NCBI RefSeq assembly: GCF_024171865.1
Contig: NZ_JAMTCN010000003.1
Location: forward strand, 62,001 to 126,000
Source: Prauserella aidingensis
GTDB lineage: Bacteria; Actinomycetota; Actinomycetes; Mycobacteriales; Pseudonocardiaceae
Direction of reading: 5' to 3'
DNA length: 64,000 nt
In this document: piece after piece, positions 32,295-40,748 of the stretch
Layout: each line of letters begins with the position of its first letter
Numbering within the stretch: the first letter of the stretch is position 1
Translations under genes and position numbers: made by a program
Notes under the pieces: generated by a model
Database searches by the model: none
What the model saw: only the letters and a program-made list of their open reading frames with translations
What the model was told of the DNA's origin: nothing

Positions 32295-33413
32295 ATGATC
32301 GCATCCCGGCGGGAGGCATCCGGCTCCCCGGCAGCAGCCGAGGTTCCGGGGACTCCGGACGCGTCCGACGCTCCGGAGCCCCCGGAACCTCCGGATACCG
32401 CGGCCCGCACCGGCGACCCCGGCGCGGGCCATGACCAGGACGTCGACGTCGAGATCCGCTCCGGCTACCGCCGGTTCGGTGGCTTCTCGACCCGAGTCCT
32501 CGAAGCCGGCCCCCGGCCCGTGGAACGCCCCGCCGGACGGCGGTTCCGCAGGCGCTCGGACGAACGCCGCCGGCCCGCACCCCGGCTCGTGTTGCTGCAC
32601 GGCTACTGCGACAGCGCCGACACCTGGCGTCCGGTGCTGACCGAACTCGCACGCGCGGGCGTGGCCGCGATCGCGGTCGACCTCCCCGGCTCCGGTGAGG
32701 CCTCGGCCCTGCGCTCCGGGGCGATGCTGCCGCAGCTCGACGTGTTCACCGCCGCCGTGGTGCAGGACCAGTCCGCCCTCGGAGGCGTCGTGCTGGCGGG
32801 CAACTCGCTGGGCGGCACGATGGCACTGCGGGCCGCGCAGAACCCGTCCCTGCCGCTGTCGGGCGTCGCCTCGATCGCGGCACCCGGGCTCTCCGACTCG
32901 TGGCTCGTCCGCGGCGTCGCGCGCAACCCCCTCGCCCGGCTGGCCACGTCGCTGCCCGTACCCGTCCCGCGCTTCCTCGTCCGGGGCATCGCCGAGCAGG
33001 TCGTCCCGCGGCTGCTGTACGCCGACTCGAAGCAGGCGGCGGCCGAGCACGTCGCTCGGTTCGTCGAGCTGTTCCCTGACTTCAAGGCGACGGGCGAACG
33101 CCTGGAGCAGGCCACTCGCCTCATCGCCGAGCTCGACGACGCCTACGAACTCGAGCGGATCACGCTGCCGCTGCTCGTCGTCGCGTGCGGCCGGGACCGG
33201 CTGGTCAACGCCGACGCGGGCCATCGGCTGCATTCGCTCGTGCCGCACAGCCGGTTGCTGGTCCGCGAGGACTGGGGACACTGCCCGCAGCTCGACGATC
33301 CGCACGGGCTCACGGAGGCGCTGCACTACTTCGCGGGCAGCGCACTGGCCGAACGGCCGCCGTCCGGGCGGCGGAACACGCGGGCGGGCCTGTTGTCGGG
33401 CGCGGTGGGCTGA
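32295..33413 (+). CDS. Alpha/beta-fold hydrolase
   Basis: A 372-residue protein. A disordered Pro/Ala/Asp-rich N-terminus of about 50 residues precedes an alpha/beta-hydrolase fold: LVLLHGYCDSADTWRPV (oxyanion hole, about 97-113), nucleophile Ser in LAGNSLGGTMAL (about 172), acid in CGRDRL, and His in DWGHCPQLDDP (about 327). TAGCCT lies 6 bp before the ATG and no Shine-Dalgarno is seen, so the message may be leaderless. Substrate cannot be told. Confidence 0.82.
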   Translation: MIASRREASGSPAAAEVPGTPDASDAPEPPEPPDTAARTGDPGAGHDQDVDVEIRSGYRRFGGFSTRVLEAGPRPVERPAGRRFRRRSDERRRPAPRLVLLHGYCDSADTWRPVLTELARAGVAAIAVDLPGSGEASALRSGAMLPQLDVFTAAVVQDQSALGGVVLAGNSLGGTMALRAAQNPSLPLSGVASIAAPGLSDSWLVRGVARNPLARLATSLPVPVPRFLVRGIAEQVVPRLLYADSKQAAAEHVARFVELFPDFKATGERLEQATRLIAELDDAYELERITLPLLVVACGRDRLVNADAGHRLHSLVPHSRLLVREDWGHCPQLDDPHGLTEALHYFAGSALAERPPSGRRNTRAGLLSGAVG

Positions 33414-33429
33414 CCTCCCGACGAAAGAC

Positions 33430-33500
33430 CACGGCGACCGCGCGACCACGGCGGTTCGGAACACCACGGCGGCTCGGAACATCATGGCGGCAGGCAGACC
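33430..33500. repeat. Degenerate 18-bp repeat between convergent genes
   Basis: Units close to CCACGGCGGTTCGGAACA occur in tandem (two good copies and partial flanking ones) in the 135-bp gap between the hydrolase and nitronate monooxygenase ends. No gene or clear terminator is seen here. Confidence 0.55.
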
Positions 33501-33548
33501 AGGGCGGCAGCGCGGCGTTCCGGCAGTGGCACCGCGGCCGGAACGACC

Positions 33549-34601
33549 TCAGCCGAGGCGGCGCGCGGCCGCGGAGGCGGCCTCCCGTGCCTCGTCGACG
33601 AGCTGCGCGACGATCCCCTCCGCGGGGCCCGACCCCGTCAGCGGGTAGGTCTGCCCCGCCCAGAGGGACACGGCCTCGGGATCGCCCGCGGCCGTCGCGG
33701 CGGCCCGCACCGGCTTGGTGATGTTGTTCAGCTGCGGATACGCCGCGGGCGCGCCCGCCGAGTTCTCCCGCAGGAAGCGGTTCTCCAGCCCGCGCGCGGG
33801 CCTGCCACTGAACGCGCGCGTGATCGCCGTCGGCCGCCCGCCCGCGTCGAGGGCCGCGCGATGGGTTCCGTTGGTGCCCGCCTCGTCGGCCCGCAGGAAC
33901 GCCGTGCCCAGTTGGGCGGCGACCGCACCGGCCGACAGCACCGCGGCGACGTCCGCGCCGTGCACGAGCCCGCCTGCCGCCACGAGGGGCAGGTCGGTCT
34001 CGTCTCCGATGAGGCGGAGCGCCGAGAGCAGGCCGAGCAGTGGCCCACCGCTGTCGGTGCCGGCGTCGTCGGTGAACACGGCCCGATGCCCGCCGGCCTC
34101 GAAGCCCTGGACGCACAGCACGTCCGCGCCCGCCGTGGCCGCTTCCCGCGCCTCGTCGGGCGTCGTGACGGTCACCACGACCGTCGCACCCGCCTCGTGG
34201 AGCCGCTCGATGTCGGCGACGAGCGGCGTGCCGAAGGTGAACGAGACGACCGGCACCCGCCGTTCGACGACGAGGTCCAGTTTCGCCGCGTAGCCGTCGT
34301 CGTCCCACCGGCCCGCACCGGGTGTGACCCCGTAACGGTCGGCTTCGCCGCGTAGCCGGTCGGCGTACGACGTGACGTCGACCAACGACCGCACGCCGGG
34401 GACGAACAGGTTCACCCCGAAGGTCTCCCCCGCGAGTTCACGGGTCTTGTGGATCTGGTCGGCCAGCGTCGCGGCCGTGAGGTAGCCCCCGGCGAGGAAC
34501 CCGAAGCCACCTGCCCGCACGACCGAGGTGACCAGTTCCGGAGTGGACGGACCGCCGGCCATCGGCGCCGCGATCACCGGGACGCGCAAGGACTCGAACA
34601 T
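33549..34601 (-). CDS. Nitronate monooxygenase (2-nitropropane dioxygenase-like)
   Basis: A 350-residue FMN-dependent TIM-barrel enzyme. VIAAPMAGGPSTPELVTSVVRAGG (about 9-32) starts the fold, VLCVQGFEAGGHRAVF (about 143-158) holds the catalytic-His region, and PLVAAGGLVHGADVAAVLSAGA (about 184-205) binds the phosphate of FMN. It oxidises alkyl nitronates in known members. ATG at 34601 is used; the ATG three codons upstream (34610) is equally possible because GAGGGG lies between them. Longer extensions to 34730 are unlikely. Confidence 0.82.
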   Translation of the reverse strand: MFESLRVPVIAAPMAGGPSTPELVTSVVRAGGFGFLAGGYLTAATLADQIHKTRELAGETFGVNLFVPGVRSLVDVTSYADRLRGEADRYGVTPGAGRWDDDGYAAKLDLVVERRVPVVSFTFGTPLVADIERLHEAGATVVVTVTTPDEAREAATAGADVLCVQGFEAGGHRAVFTDDAGTDSGGPLLGLLSALRLIGDETDLPLVAAGGLVHGADVAAVLSAGAVAAQLGTAFLRADEAGTNGTHRAALDAGGRPTAITRAFSGRPARGLENRFLRENSAGAPAAYPQLNNITKPVRAAATAAGDPEAVSLWAGQTYPLTGSGPAEGIVAQLVDEAREAASAAARRLG

Positions 34602-34834
34602 GCCCCTCATCGTACGAACGGGTACCGCCGGGGCTCGATGCGGCATCGGGGTGTCACCGGCATGCGGCGCGGTGGACCGCGGACGGGAGATCGCGATCAA
34701 CTGACATCCGAACCGGCAACGTAACGCCACGATGACCCGGCGTCACCCACCTGAGCTACACCTCGTTTCGGGCCTGCTAATCCTGTCCGCCGAATCTTGA
34801 GTGGGCTGTTCGGAGCAGTGCAGGCTCCCGGCCA

Positions 34835-34855
34835 TACGCGAGATCCCTTCGCGTA
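34835..34855 (+). other. Hairpin in the leader of the exported mini-protein
   Basis: TACGCGA and TCGCGTA form a perfect 7-bp stem around GATCCCT, ending 22 bp before the ATG of the 70-residue exported protein and just ahead of its GAGAGGAAG ribosome binding site. It could influence message stability or initiation. The leader from about 34740 otherwise shows no riboswitch I recognise. Confidence 0.45.
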
Positions 34856-34877
34856 CGACCCGAGAGGAAGAGAACCT

Positions 34878-35090
34878 ATGACCGAGAAGCAGCAGACCCC
34901 GTCCGCCGCGAAGCGCTGGACCATGCGCGGCCTCGCCGTGAGCGCGCTCGCCGTCCCGATGGTGGCGGTGCTCGGCGGGACGGCCTCGGCGGCGGAGCTG
35001 ACGCCGATCGCCGAGTATCTCGACGAGACGATCGCCGCCACGTCCGCCTCGCTGGTCGAGGCTCTGGGCGTGCTGCTCGGCGTGAGCTGA
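34878..35090 (+). CDS. Small exported protein (70 residues)
   Basis: MTEKQQTPSAAKRWTMRG leads into a clear Sec signal (hydrophobic LAVSALAVPMVAVLGG, cleavage near TASAA-E). This would leave a mature peptide of about 31 residues, ELTPIAEYLDETIAATSASL followed by VEALGVLLGVS: acidic, cysteine-free and probably one amphipathic helix with a hydrophobic end. GAGAGGAAG precedes the ATG and a terminator hairpin follows, so it is a monocistronic, well-formed gene. No family recognised. Confidence 0.7.
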   Translation: MTEKQQTPSAAKRWTMRGLAVSALAVPMVAVLGGTASAAELTPIAEYLDETIAATSASLVEALGVLLGVS

Positions 35091-35109
35091 TCCCGCCTCG
35101 GACCACGAA

Positions 35110-35139
35110 GGCCGCGCGGTCCCGGGGGATCGCGCGGCC
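35110..35139 (+). terminator. Hairpin terminator after the exported mini-protein
   Basis: GGCCGCGCG and CGCGCGGCC pair over 9 bp, with an inner TCCC/GGGA extension, 20 bp after the stop codon. It also faces the end of lepA on the other strand. Confidence 0.7.
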
Positions 35140-35222
35140 CTCGGCTGTCACGAGATGTCGGCCACGACCGGCGTCACGACCACGAGTGTCGTGATCGGAC
35201 GGTCCGATCCGGAGGCGAGTCG

Positions 35223-37088
35223 TTACTTCTTGCCCTTGCCCTTGTCACTGCTCTCGCCGTCCTCGGTGGACAGTGCGGCGACGAACGCCTCCTGGGGCAC
35301 TTCCACCCGGCCGACGGTCTTCATCTTCTTCTTGCCTTCCTTCTGCTTCTCCAGCAGCTTGCGCTTCCGCGAGATGTCACCGCCGTAGCACTTGGCGAGG
35401 ACGTCCTTACGGATCGCGCGAATCGTCTCGCGCGCGATGATGCGCGAGCCCACGGCGGCCTGGATCGGCACCTCGAACTGCTGCCGCGGGATCAGCTCGC
35501 GCAATCGCTTGGTCATCTTGTTGCCGTAGCTGTAGGCGAAATCCTTGTGCACGATCGCCGAGAACGCGTCGACGGCCTCGCCCTGCAACAGGATGTCCAC
35601 CTTCACCAGCTCGGCGGTCTGCTCACCGGCATCCTCGTAGTCGAGTGAGGCGTAACCACGCGTGCGGGACTTCAGCGAGTCGAAGAAGTCGAAGATGATC
35701 TCGGCGAGCGGCAGCTGGTACCGCAGCTCGACCCGATCCTCCGACAGGTAGTCCATGCCGAGCATCGTGCCGCGCTTGCCCTGGCACAACTCCATGATCG
35801 CGCCCACGAACTCCGACGGAGCGATGATCGTCACCTTGCTGATCGGCTCGTGGGTCTCGGCGATCTTGCCCTCGGTCGGCCAGTCCGACGGGTTGGTGAC
35901 GACGTGCTCGGTGCCGTCGTCGAGGAAGACGTCGTAGACGACGTTCGGCGCCGTGGAGATCAGGTTCAGGCCGAACTCACGCTCCAGCCGGGCCCGGGTG
36001 ATCTCGAGGTGCAGCAGCCCGAGGAAGCCGCAGCGGAATCCGAAGCCCAGCGCCACGGACGTCTCGGGCTCGTAGGACAGCGCGGCGTCGTTGAGCAGCA
36101 GCTTGTCGAGCGCGTCACGCAGCACCGGGTAGTCCGAGCCGTCGACCGGGTAGAGCCCGGAGAACACCATCGGCTGCGGTTCGCGGTACCCGGCGAGCGG
36201 CTTCTCGGCACCGCGCCGTTCCGACGTGACCGTGTCACCGACCTTCGACTGCCGAACGTCCTTCACGCCCGTGATGAGGTAGCCGACCTCACCGACGCCG
36301 AGCCCCTCGGACGGTTTCGGATCGGGCGAGATGATGCCGACCTCGAGCAGCTCGTGCGTCGCGCCGGTCGACATCATGCGGATCTTCTCGCGCGGCGTGA
36401 TCCTGCCGTCCACGACGCGGATGTAGGTCACGACGCCGCGGTAGGTGTCGTACACCGAGTCGAAGATCATCGCGCGGGCCGGCGCGTCCGCGTCGCCCTC
36501 CGGCGGCGGCACCTGGCGCACGACCTCGTTCAGCACCTCCTCGACGCCCTCGCCGGTCTTCGCCGACACCTTCAGCACGTCCGACGGGTCGCACCCGATG
36601 ATGTTCGCCAGCTCGGCGGCGTACTTCTCGGGTTCGGCCGCGGGCAGGTCGATCTTGTTCAGCACCGGGATGATCTGCAGATCGTTCTCGAGCGCGAGGT
36701 ACAGATTGGCCAGCGTCTGCGCCTCGATGCCCTGGGCCGCGTCCACGAGCAGGATCGCACCCTCGCACGCCTCGAGCGCACGTGAGACCTCGTAGGTGAA
36801 GTCGACGTGGCCCGGGGTGTCGATCAGGTGCATGACGTGGTCCTGGCCGTCGACGTGCCACGGCAGCCGCACGTTCTGCGCCTTGATCGTGATGCCGCGT
36901 TCCCGCTCGATGTCCATGCGGTCGAGGTACTGGTCGCGCATGACCCGCTGCTCGATCACGCCGGTGAGCTGCAGCATCCGGTCGGCCAACGTCGACTTGC
37001 CGTGGTCGATGTGGGCGATGATGCAGAAGTTGCGGATGAACTCCGGCGGCGTGAACGTCTTTTCGGCGGACGGGCGGTTCTTTGTCAC
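35223..37088 (-). CDS. lepA: Elongation factor 4 (LepA)
   Basis: A 621-residue translational GTPase. G1 is [14 protein letters not shown] (about 24-37), [16 protein letters not shown] follows, G3 is DTPGHVDF, G4 NKIDLP. The LepA-specific C-terminal domain has [24 protein letters not shown]-type text (here [16 protein letters not shown]) and ends in a Lys-rich tail. GTG at 37088 with GAGGAAA upstream is preferred over the longer frame from 37133. It promotes back-translocation or ribosome rescue under stress in known systems. Confidence 0.95.
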   Translation of the reverse strand: MTKNRPSAEKTFTPPEFIRNFCIIAHIDHGKSTLADRMLQLTGVIEQRVMRDQYLDRMDIERERGITIKAQNVRLPWHVDGQDHVMHLIDTPGHVDFTYEVSRALEACEGAILLVDAAQGIEAQTLANLYLALENDLQIIPVLNKIDLPAAEPEKYAAELANIIGCDPSDVLKVSAKTGEGVEEVLNEVVRQVPPPEGDADAPARAMIFDSVYDTYRGVVTYIRVVDGRITPREKIRMMSTGATHELLEVGIISPDPKPSEGLGVGEVGYLITGVKDVRQSKVGDTVTSERRGAEKPLAGYREPQPMVFSGLYPVDGSDYPVLRDALDKLLLNDAALSYEPETSVALGFGFRCGFLGLLHLEITRARLEREFGLNLISTAPNVVYDVFLDDGTEHVVTNPSDWPTEGKIAETHEPISKVTIIAPSEFVGAIMELCQGKRGTMLGMDYLSEDRVELRYQLPLAEIIFDFFDSLKSRTRGYASLDYEDAGEQTAELVKVDILLQGEAVDAFSAIVHKDFAYSYGNKMTKRLRELIPRQQFEVPIQAAVGSRIIARETIRAIRKDVLAKCYGGDISRKRKLLEKQKEGKKKMKTVGRVEVPQEAFVAALSTEDGESSDKGKGKK

Positions 37089-37214
37089 TCGTTTCCTCGG
37101 ATCGCTCGTGGACGGCCTGCCCCATGGTCCCATGCCCTCGCCCGTGGGGTTCCTCCGGAGGCCGCCGCGTCCGGCGAGGTCAACGGCGGAGCCGCGGCCG
37201 TCCGGCGGCCGGCC

Positions 37215-37601
37215 TCAGCCGTCGGACGGCCGGACGTCGGTCCGCAGCGGGTGGTCCGACGGCACTTGCACCAGCACGATCCGCACGCCGTCCGGGTCCC
37301 GCAACCACGCCTCGTCGAGGCCCCAAGGTTCGCGCCGCGGGCCCCGTTCGGGCTCCACTCCCCGCTCCCGGAGGGTCGCCAGTTCGGCGTGCAGGTCGCG
37401 AACCTGCAGCCACAGCGCCATGTCCTCGCTCGGCCCGGAGCTCGCACGGCCGACGATCTCCAGCAGGCCGCCGCCGAGGAAGAACACCGTTCCACCGGGG
37501 AACTCGCGGTAGATCGCCAACCCGAGAGTGTCGCGGTAGAACGCGGTCGTGACCTCCGGGTCCCGCGGCTGCAGCAGGATGCGGCTGTTCAGCACGTCCA
37601 T
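37215..37601 (-). CDS. VOC (glyoxalase/bleomycin-resistance) family protein
   Basis: A 128-residue single-domain vicinal-oxygen-chelate protein: SRILLQPRDPEVTTAFYRDTLG (about 6-27), FFLGGGLLEIVG, and C-terminal WLRDPDGVRIVLVQVP. Metal-ligand positions (Gln, Glu) are partly recognisable. Function unknown; such proteins range from glyoxalases to drug-binding proteins. Monocistronic, ATG start. Confidence 0.75.
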   Translation of the reverse strand: MDVLNSRILLQPRDPEVTTAFYRDTLGLAIYREFPGGTVFFLGGGLLEIVGRASSGPSEDMALWLQVRDLHAELATLRERGVEPERGPRREPWGLDEAWLRDPDGVRIVLVQVPSDHPLRTDVRPSDG

Positions 37602-37640
37602 GGCCGCAGGGTCTCACACGTCGCCCGCACCCTGCGCTGG

Positions 37641-37646
37641 TAAGCT
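37641..37646 (+). promoter_or_regulatory. Probable -10 element of rpsT
   Basis: TAAGCT lies 7 bp before the start of the structured leader, so transcription would begin at about 37653, the first base of the closing stem. No good -35 hexamer is visible at the expected place (ACGTCG at 37618-37623). Confidence 0.5.
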
Positions 37647-37652
37647 GTGCCA

Positions 37653-37722
37653 TCGCTGCCGTGCGGCATTCCGCCAGGGAGGAAACCCGGCTCAGCCGGG
37701 GCCGAGACGAGCGCGGCAGCGA
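37653..37722 (+). ncRNA. Structured rpsT leader (three-way junction)
   Basis: A closing stem TCGCTGCCGTGC/GCGCGGCAGCGA (12 pairs, one G-T) encloses two hairpins: GCGG-CATT-CCGC (37663-37674, competing slightly with the closing stem) and CCCGGC-TCA-GCCGGG (37686-37700). The internal segment AGGGAGGAAA is single-stranded and purine-rich. The structure ends 44 bp before the S20 start. Position suggests autoregulation by the ribosomal protein or an attenuation device; I know no named RNA family for it. Confidence 0.5.
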
Positions 37723-37766
37723 ATCGAACCGCCGTAGGACACGGCCGAACGTGAAGGAGTCACCTC

Positions 37767-38027
37767 GTGGCCAACATCAAGTCCCAGATGAAGCGCATCC
37801 AGACGAACGAGAAGCGCCGTCAGCGCAACCAGTCGGTCAAGTCCGCGGTGAAGACCTCGATCCGCAAGTTCCGCGAGGCCGCCGACGCCGGCGACAAGGA
37901 CAAGGCCGTCGAGCTGCAGCGCGCCGCCGGCCGTCAGCTGGACAAGGCCGCCACCAAGGGCGTCATCCACAAGAACCAGGCCGCCAACAAGAAGTCGGCC
38001 ATGGCCCAGCGCGTGAACAAGCTCTGA
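37767..38027 (+). CDS. rpsT: 30S ribosomal protein S20
   Basis: An 86-residue Lys/Arg/Ala-rich helical protein: [20 protein letters not shown] at the start, [20 protein letters not shown] at the end, the S20 signature. It binds 16S rRNA at the base of the body. GTG start with AAGGAG upstream. The gene stands alone between the structured leader and a strong terminator, divergent in order from holA as in mycobacteria. Confidence 0.97.
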   Translation: MANIKSQMKRIQTNEKRRQRNQSVKSAVKTSIRKFREAADAGDKDKAVELQRAAGRQLDKAATKGVIHKNQAANKKSAMAQRVNKL

Positions 38028-38049
38028 GCTTTCACTCGTCGACGCAGGC

Positions 38050-38086
38050 GAAGCCCCGGTTCCGTCAGTCACGGAGCCGGGGCTTC
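38050..38086 (+). terminator. rpsT terminator hairpin
   Basis: GAAGCCCCGGTTCCGT pairs with ACGGAGCCGGGGCTTC over 16 bp (one G-T) around CAGTC, 22 bp after the rpsT stop. No U-tract beyond GTCAT. Confidence 0.85.
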
Positions 38087-38110
38087 GTCATGCGCCCACC
38101 CGTCGCCGCC

Positions 38111-38173
38111 GTGTTGCGGGTTCCGGGGCTCGTGTTGCGGATCCCGGGGAGCGTGTTGCAGGTTCCGGGGTGC
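38111..38173 (+). repeat. Three 21-bp repeats of the GTGTTGC family
   Basis: GTGTTGC starts at 38111, 38132 and 38153, exactly 21 bp apart, with units like GTGTTGCGGGTTCCGGGGCTC. It is the same family as the arrays near 6.4 and 6.7 kb, again in a gap between convergent genes (rpsT and holA). Confidence 0.8.
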
Positions 38174-38206
38174 AGCGCCCGCTACCGAGGCGCCGTCGTC
38201 CCCCGG

Positions 38207-39187
38207 TCAGCGGCTCTGCTTCGCGCCCACGACATCGAGGACGGCGCGTTCGAGGGCGTAGTCGGGGTCGGCCGCCGCGCCTTTGACCTCGGCGTTCACG
38301 CGGGCGACGGTACGCATGGCTTCGGCGAGCCCGGCCGCGTTCCAACCGCGGGTCTGGCCCTGGGCCTTGCGGATCTTCCACGGCGGCATCCCGAGCTCAC
38401 CCGCCAGCTGGTTGGGGTTCCCCCTGCCCGCGGCGGAGACCCGGGCGACGGTACGTACCGCGTCGGCGAGCGCGTCGGCGATGAGCACGTGGGGGACGCC
38501 GATCTGCTGCGCCCACCGCAGAGTCTCCAAGGCCGCCGCCCGGTCCCCGCCGACCGCCTTCTCGGCGACCAGGAACCCGGTGACGTCGGCCTTGCCCCGG
38601 TGGTAGCGGCGCACGGCGTCCTCGTCGACCTTGCCGCCCGAGTCGGCCACGAGCTGGGTCGCCGCGGACGAGAGCTCCCGCAGGTCCGAGCCGACGGCAT
38701 CGACCAGGGCGGACACGCCCGCCGCATCGATCCGGCCACCCGCCCGTTTGACCTCCGCGCGCACGAAAGCCTCGCGCTCGGCGGGCTTGGTGATCTTGGC
38801 GCATTCGGTGACCTCGGCGCCGGCCTTCTTCAACGCCGTGGGCAGCGACTTCGCGGCCTTGCTCCGACCGCCCCCGGAATGCACGACGACGAGGGTCACG
38901 CCGTCGGCGGGATCCTTGAGATACGTCAGCACGGCGTCGGCGAGCTCCTGGCCGATGTCCTGCGCCTGTTCGAGCACGATCACGCGGGCCTCGCTGAACA
39001 GCGACGGGCTGACCAGCTCGGCCAGTTCCGGAGGAGTGAGCTCGGACACCTTCGTTCGCGTCAGTTCCGCGGTCTCGTCCACGGTCCTGGCCGCACCGAC
39101 GGCGGCGTGCACGGCCCGGTCTACGAGCAGTTCTTCGTCGCCCAGCACGAGGTGCAGGGGCGCGGGAGCGGCGGAGGACGCGGTCAC
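38207..39187 (-). CDS. holA: DNA polymerase III subunit delta
   Basis: A 326-residue clamp-loader subunit: LHLVLGDEELLVDRAVHAAV (N-terminal HolA motif), VIVLEQAQDIG, KAGAEVTECAKI, and the C-terminal MPPWKIRKAQGQTRGWNAAGLAEA motif. It opens the beta clamp with delta-prime and tau. GTG at 39187 gives the usual family length; a start 8 codons upstream (ATG 39211) is possible. Confidence 0.9.
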   Translation of the reverse strand: MTASSAAPAPLHLVLGDEELLVDRAVHAAVGAARTVDETAELTRTKVSELTPPELAELVSPSLFSEARVIVLEQAQDIGQELADAVLTYLKDPADGVTLVVVHSGGGRSKAAKSLPTALKKAGAEVTECAKITKPAEREAFVRAEVKRAGGRIDAAGVSALVDAVGSDLRELSSAATQLVADSGGKVDEDAVRRYHRGKADVTGFLVAEKAVGGDRAAALETLRWAQQIGVPHVLIADALADAVRTVARVSAAGRGNPNQLAGELGMPPWKIRKAQGQTRGWNAAGLAEAMRTVARVNAEVKGAAADPDYALERAVLDVVGAKQSR

Positions 39188-39302
39188 ACCCAGATCCTGC
39201 CACGGTGACATGGATTGCAACGGCATGGCCGGGACTGATCGCCATGCCCTAGTGTGGACTCCGAACACGCCGCGCAGGCATACGGCGGATAAACGAATAC
39301 CG

Positions 39303-39431
39303 CTCATCAAGAGGGGCAGAGGGAACGGCCCGTAGAAGCCCCGGCAACCGGCGTCAGCCTGTCATCTCGATTCCGCGAGGTAGCTGACGACAACGGTGCT
39401 AATTCCGACCCGTGCCAGCGGGGCAGATGAG
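39303..39431 (+). ncRNA. SAM riboswitch upstream of threonine synthase
   Basis: The S-box core is plain: AAGAGGGGCAGAGGGAACGG (39309-39328), then CCCGTAGAAGCCCCGGCAACC, and CGGTGCTAATTCC further on. P1 is CTCATC (39303-39308) with GATGAG (39426-39431). P3 is GTCAGC with GCTGAC around a hairpin. The 3' strand of P1 lies directly against GGAAAGG, the thrC ribosome binding site, so control of translation (or combined termination) is likely. SAM-I and SAM-IV share this core; the GGTGCTAATTCC text favours SAM-I. Confidence 0.88.
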
Positions 39432-39446
39432 GAAAGGAACCTCGCG

Positions 39447-40709
39447 ATGACCGCAGCCCTGACCCCCTCCACCAACACCGCCGTCGACCTCGGTCCGGCC
39501 GTCGAACTGGTGTCGAAGGAAGAGGGGCACCGCCAGCCGCTCGCCCCGGAGTTCGTCTCCGCCGAGGACTTCTCGCCGCTCGAGGTCGGTTACGACTTCG
39601 GCAGGGTCCGCAGGGAGGACATCGAGTCCGGGCCGCGCAACATCTGGCGCTACAAGAAGCTGCTCCCCGTGCCGTCCAACGTCGAGGAGATCCCGAACAC
39701 CGAGCCCGGCTGTACGCGGCTGGTGCGGGCCGACAACCTGGCGAAGGCGCTCGGCGTGAAGCGCCTCTGGGTGAAGGACGACACCGGCAACCCGACGCAC
39801 TCGTTCAAGGACCGCGTGGTCGCCGTGGCGCTCGCCGCGGCGCGTGAGTTCGGGTTCGACACGCTGGCCTGTCCGTCGACGGGCAACCTGGCCAACGCCG
39901 TGGCGGCGGCCGCGGCGCGTGCGGGCTGGCAGTCGGTCGTGCTCGTGCCGTCGTCGCTCGAACAGGCCAAGATCCTCACCACGGCGGTCTACGACGGCGC
40001 GTTGCTCGCCGTCGACGGCAACTACGACGACGTCAACCGCCTGGCCACGGAGCTGGCCGCCGAGCACGAGTCGTGGGCGTTCGTCAACGTCAACGTGCGG
40101 CCGTACTACTCCGAAGGGTCGAAGACCCTCGGCTTCGAGGTCGCCGAGCAACTCGGCTGGCGGCTGCCGGAGCAGATCGTGGTGCCGATCGCGTCCGGTT
40201 CGCAGTTGACCAAGGTCGACAAGGGCTTCAAGGAGCTGGCTCAGCTGGGCCTCGTCGAGGACTCGCCGTACACGATCTTCGGTGCCCAGGCCAGCGGCTG
40301 CTCCCCCGTCTCGTCCGCGTTCCGCAACGGCCACGACGTCGTCCAGCCGGTGAAGCCGGACACCATCGCCCGGTCGCTCGCGATCGGCAACCCGGCCGAC
40401 GGTCCGTACGTCCTCGACACCGTGAACCGCACCGGCGGTGCGATCGAGGACGTCACCGACGACGAGGTGGTCGAGGGCATCCGGCTGCTCGCCCGCACCG
40501 AGGGCATCTTCACCGAGACCGCGGGCGGCGTGACCGTCGCGACGGCGAAGAAGCTCATCGAAGCCGGCAAGATCGACCCGGACGCCGAGACCGTCCTGCT
40601 GATCACCGGTGACGGCCTGAAGACGCTCGACGCGGTCGAGGACAAGATCGGCCCGAAGGCGACCGTCGCGCCGTCGGCCGCCGCCGTGAACGAGATCCTC
40701 GGCAGCTGA
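39447..40709 (+). CDS. thrC: Threonine synthase (thrC type), SAM-riboswitch controlled
   Basis: A 420-residue PLP enzyme of the threonine synthase/tryptophan synthase beta fold. KDDTGNPTHSFKDRVVAVAL (about 110-129) has the PLP lysine in SFKDR. CPSTGNLANAVAAAAARAG binds phosphate, and PIASGSQLTKVDKGF and FTETAGGVTVATAKKL follow. It converts O-phosphohomoserine to threonine in known members. Control by SAM is unusual for this step. The related cysteate synthase or a role on the methionine side cannot be excluded. ATG at 39447 follows GGAAAGG. Confidence 0.8.
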   Translation: MTAALTPSTNTAVDLGPAVELVSKEEGHRQPLAPEFVSAEDFSPLEVGYDFGRVRREDIESGPRNIWRYKKLLPVPSNVEEIPNTEPGCTRLVRADNLAKALGVKRLWVKDDTGNPTHSFKDRVVAVALAAAREFGFDTLACPSTGNLANAVAAAAARAGWQSVVLVPSSLEQAKILTTAVYDGALLAVDGNYDDVNRLATELAAEHESWAFVNVNVRPYYSEGSKTLGFEVAEQLGWRLPEQIVVPIASGSQLTKVDKGFKELAQLGLVEDSPYTIFGAQASGCSPVSSAFRNGHDVVQPVKPDTIARSLAIGNPADGPYVLDTVNRTGGAIEDVTDDEVVEGIRLLARTEGIFTETAGGVTVATAKKLIEAGKIDPDAETVLLITGDGLKTLDAVEDKIGPKATVAPSAAAVNEILGS

Positions 40710-40748
40710 GCCCGACCCCGCGTCCGCGCACGGGGCCCCCGCCGGTGG

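Noticed and set aside
34740-34877. A c-di-AMP (ydaO-type) riboswitch before the exported mini-protein
   Set aside because: CCGAATC and GAGAGGAAGAGAACC recall parts of the motif, but the ordered helices and conserved blocks cannot be matched.
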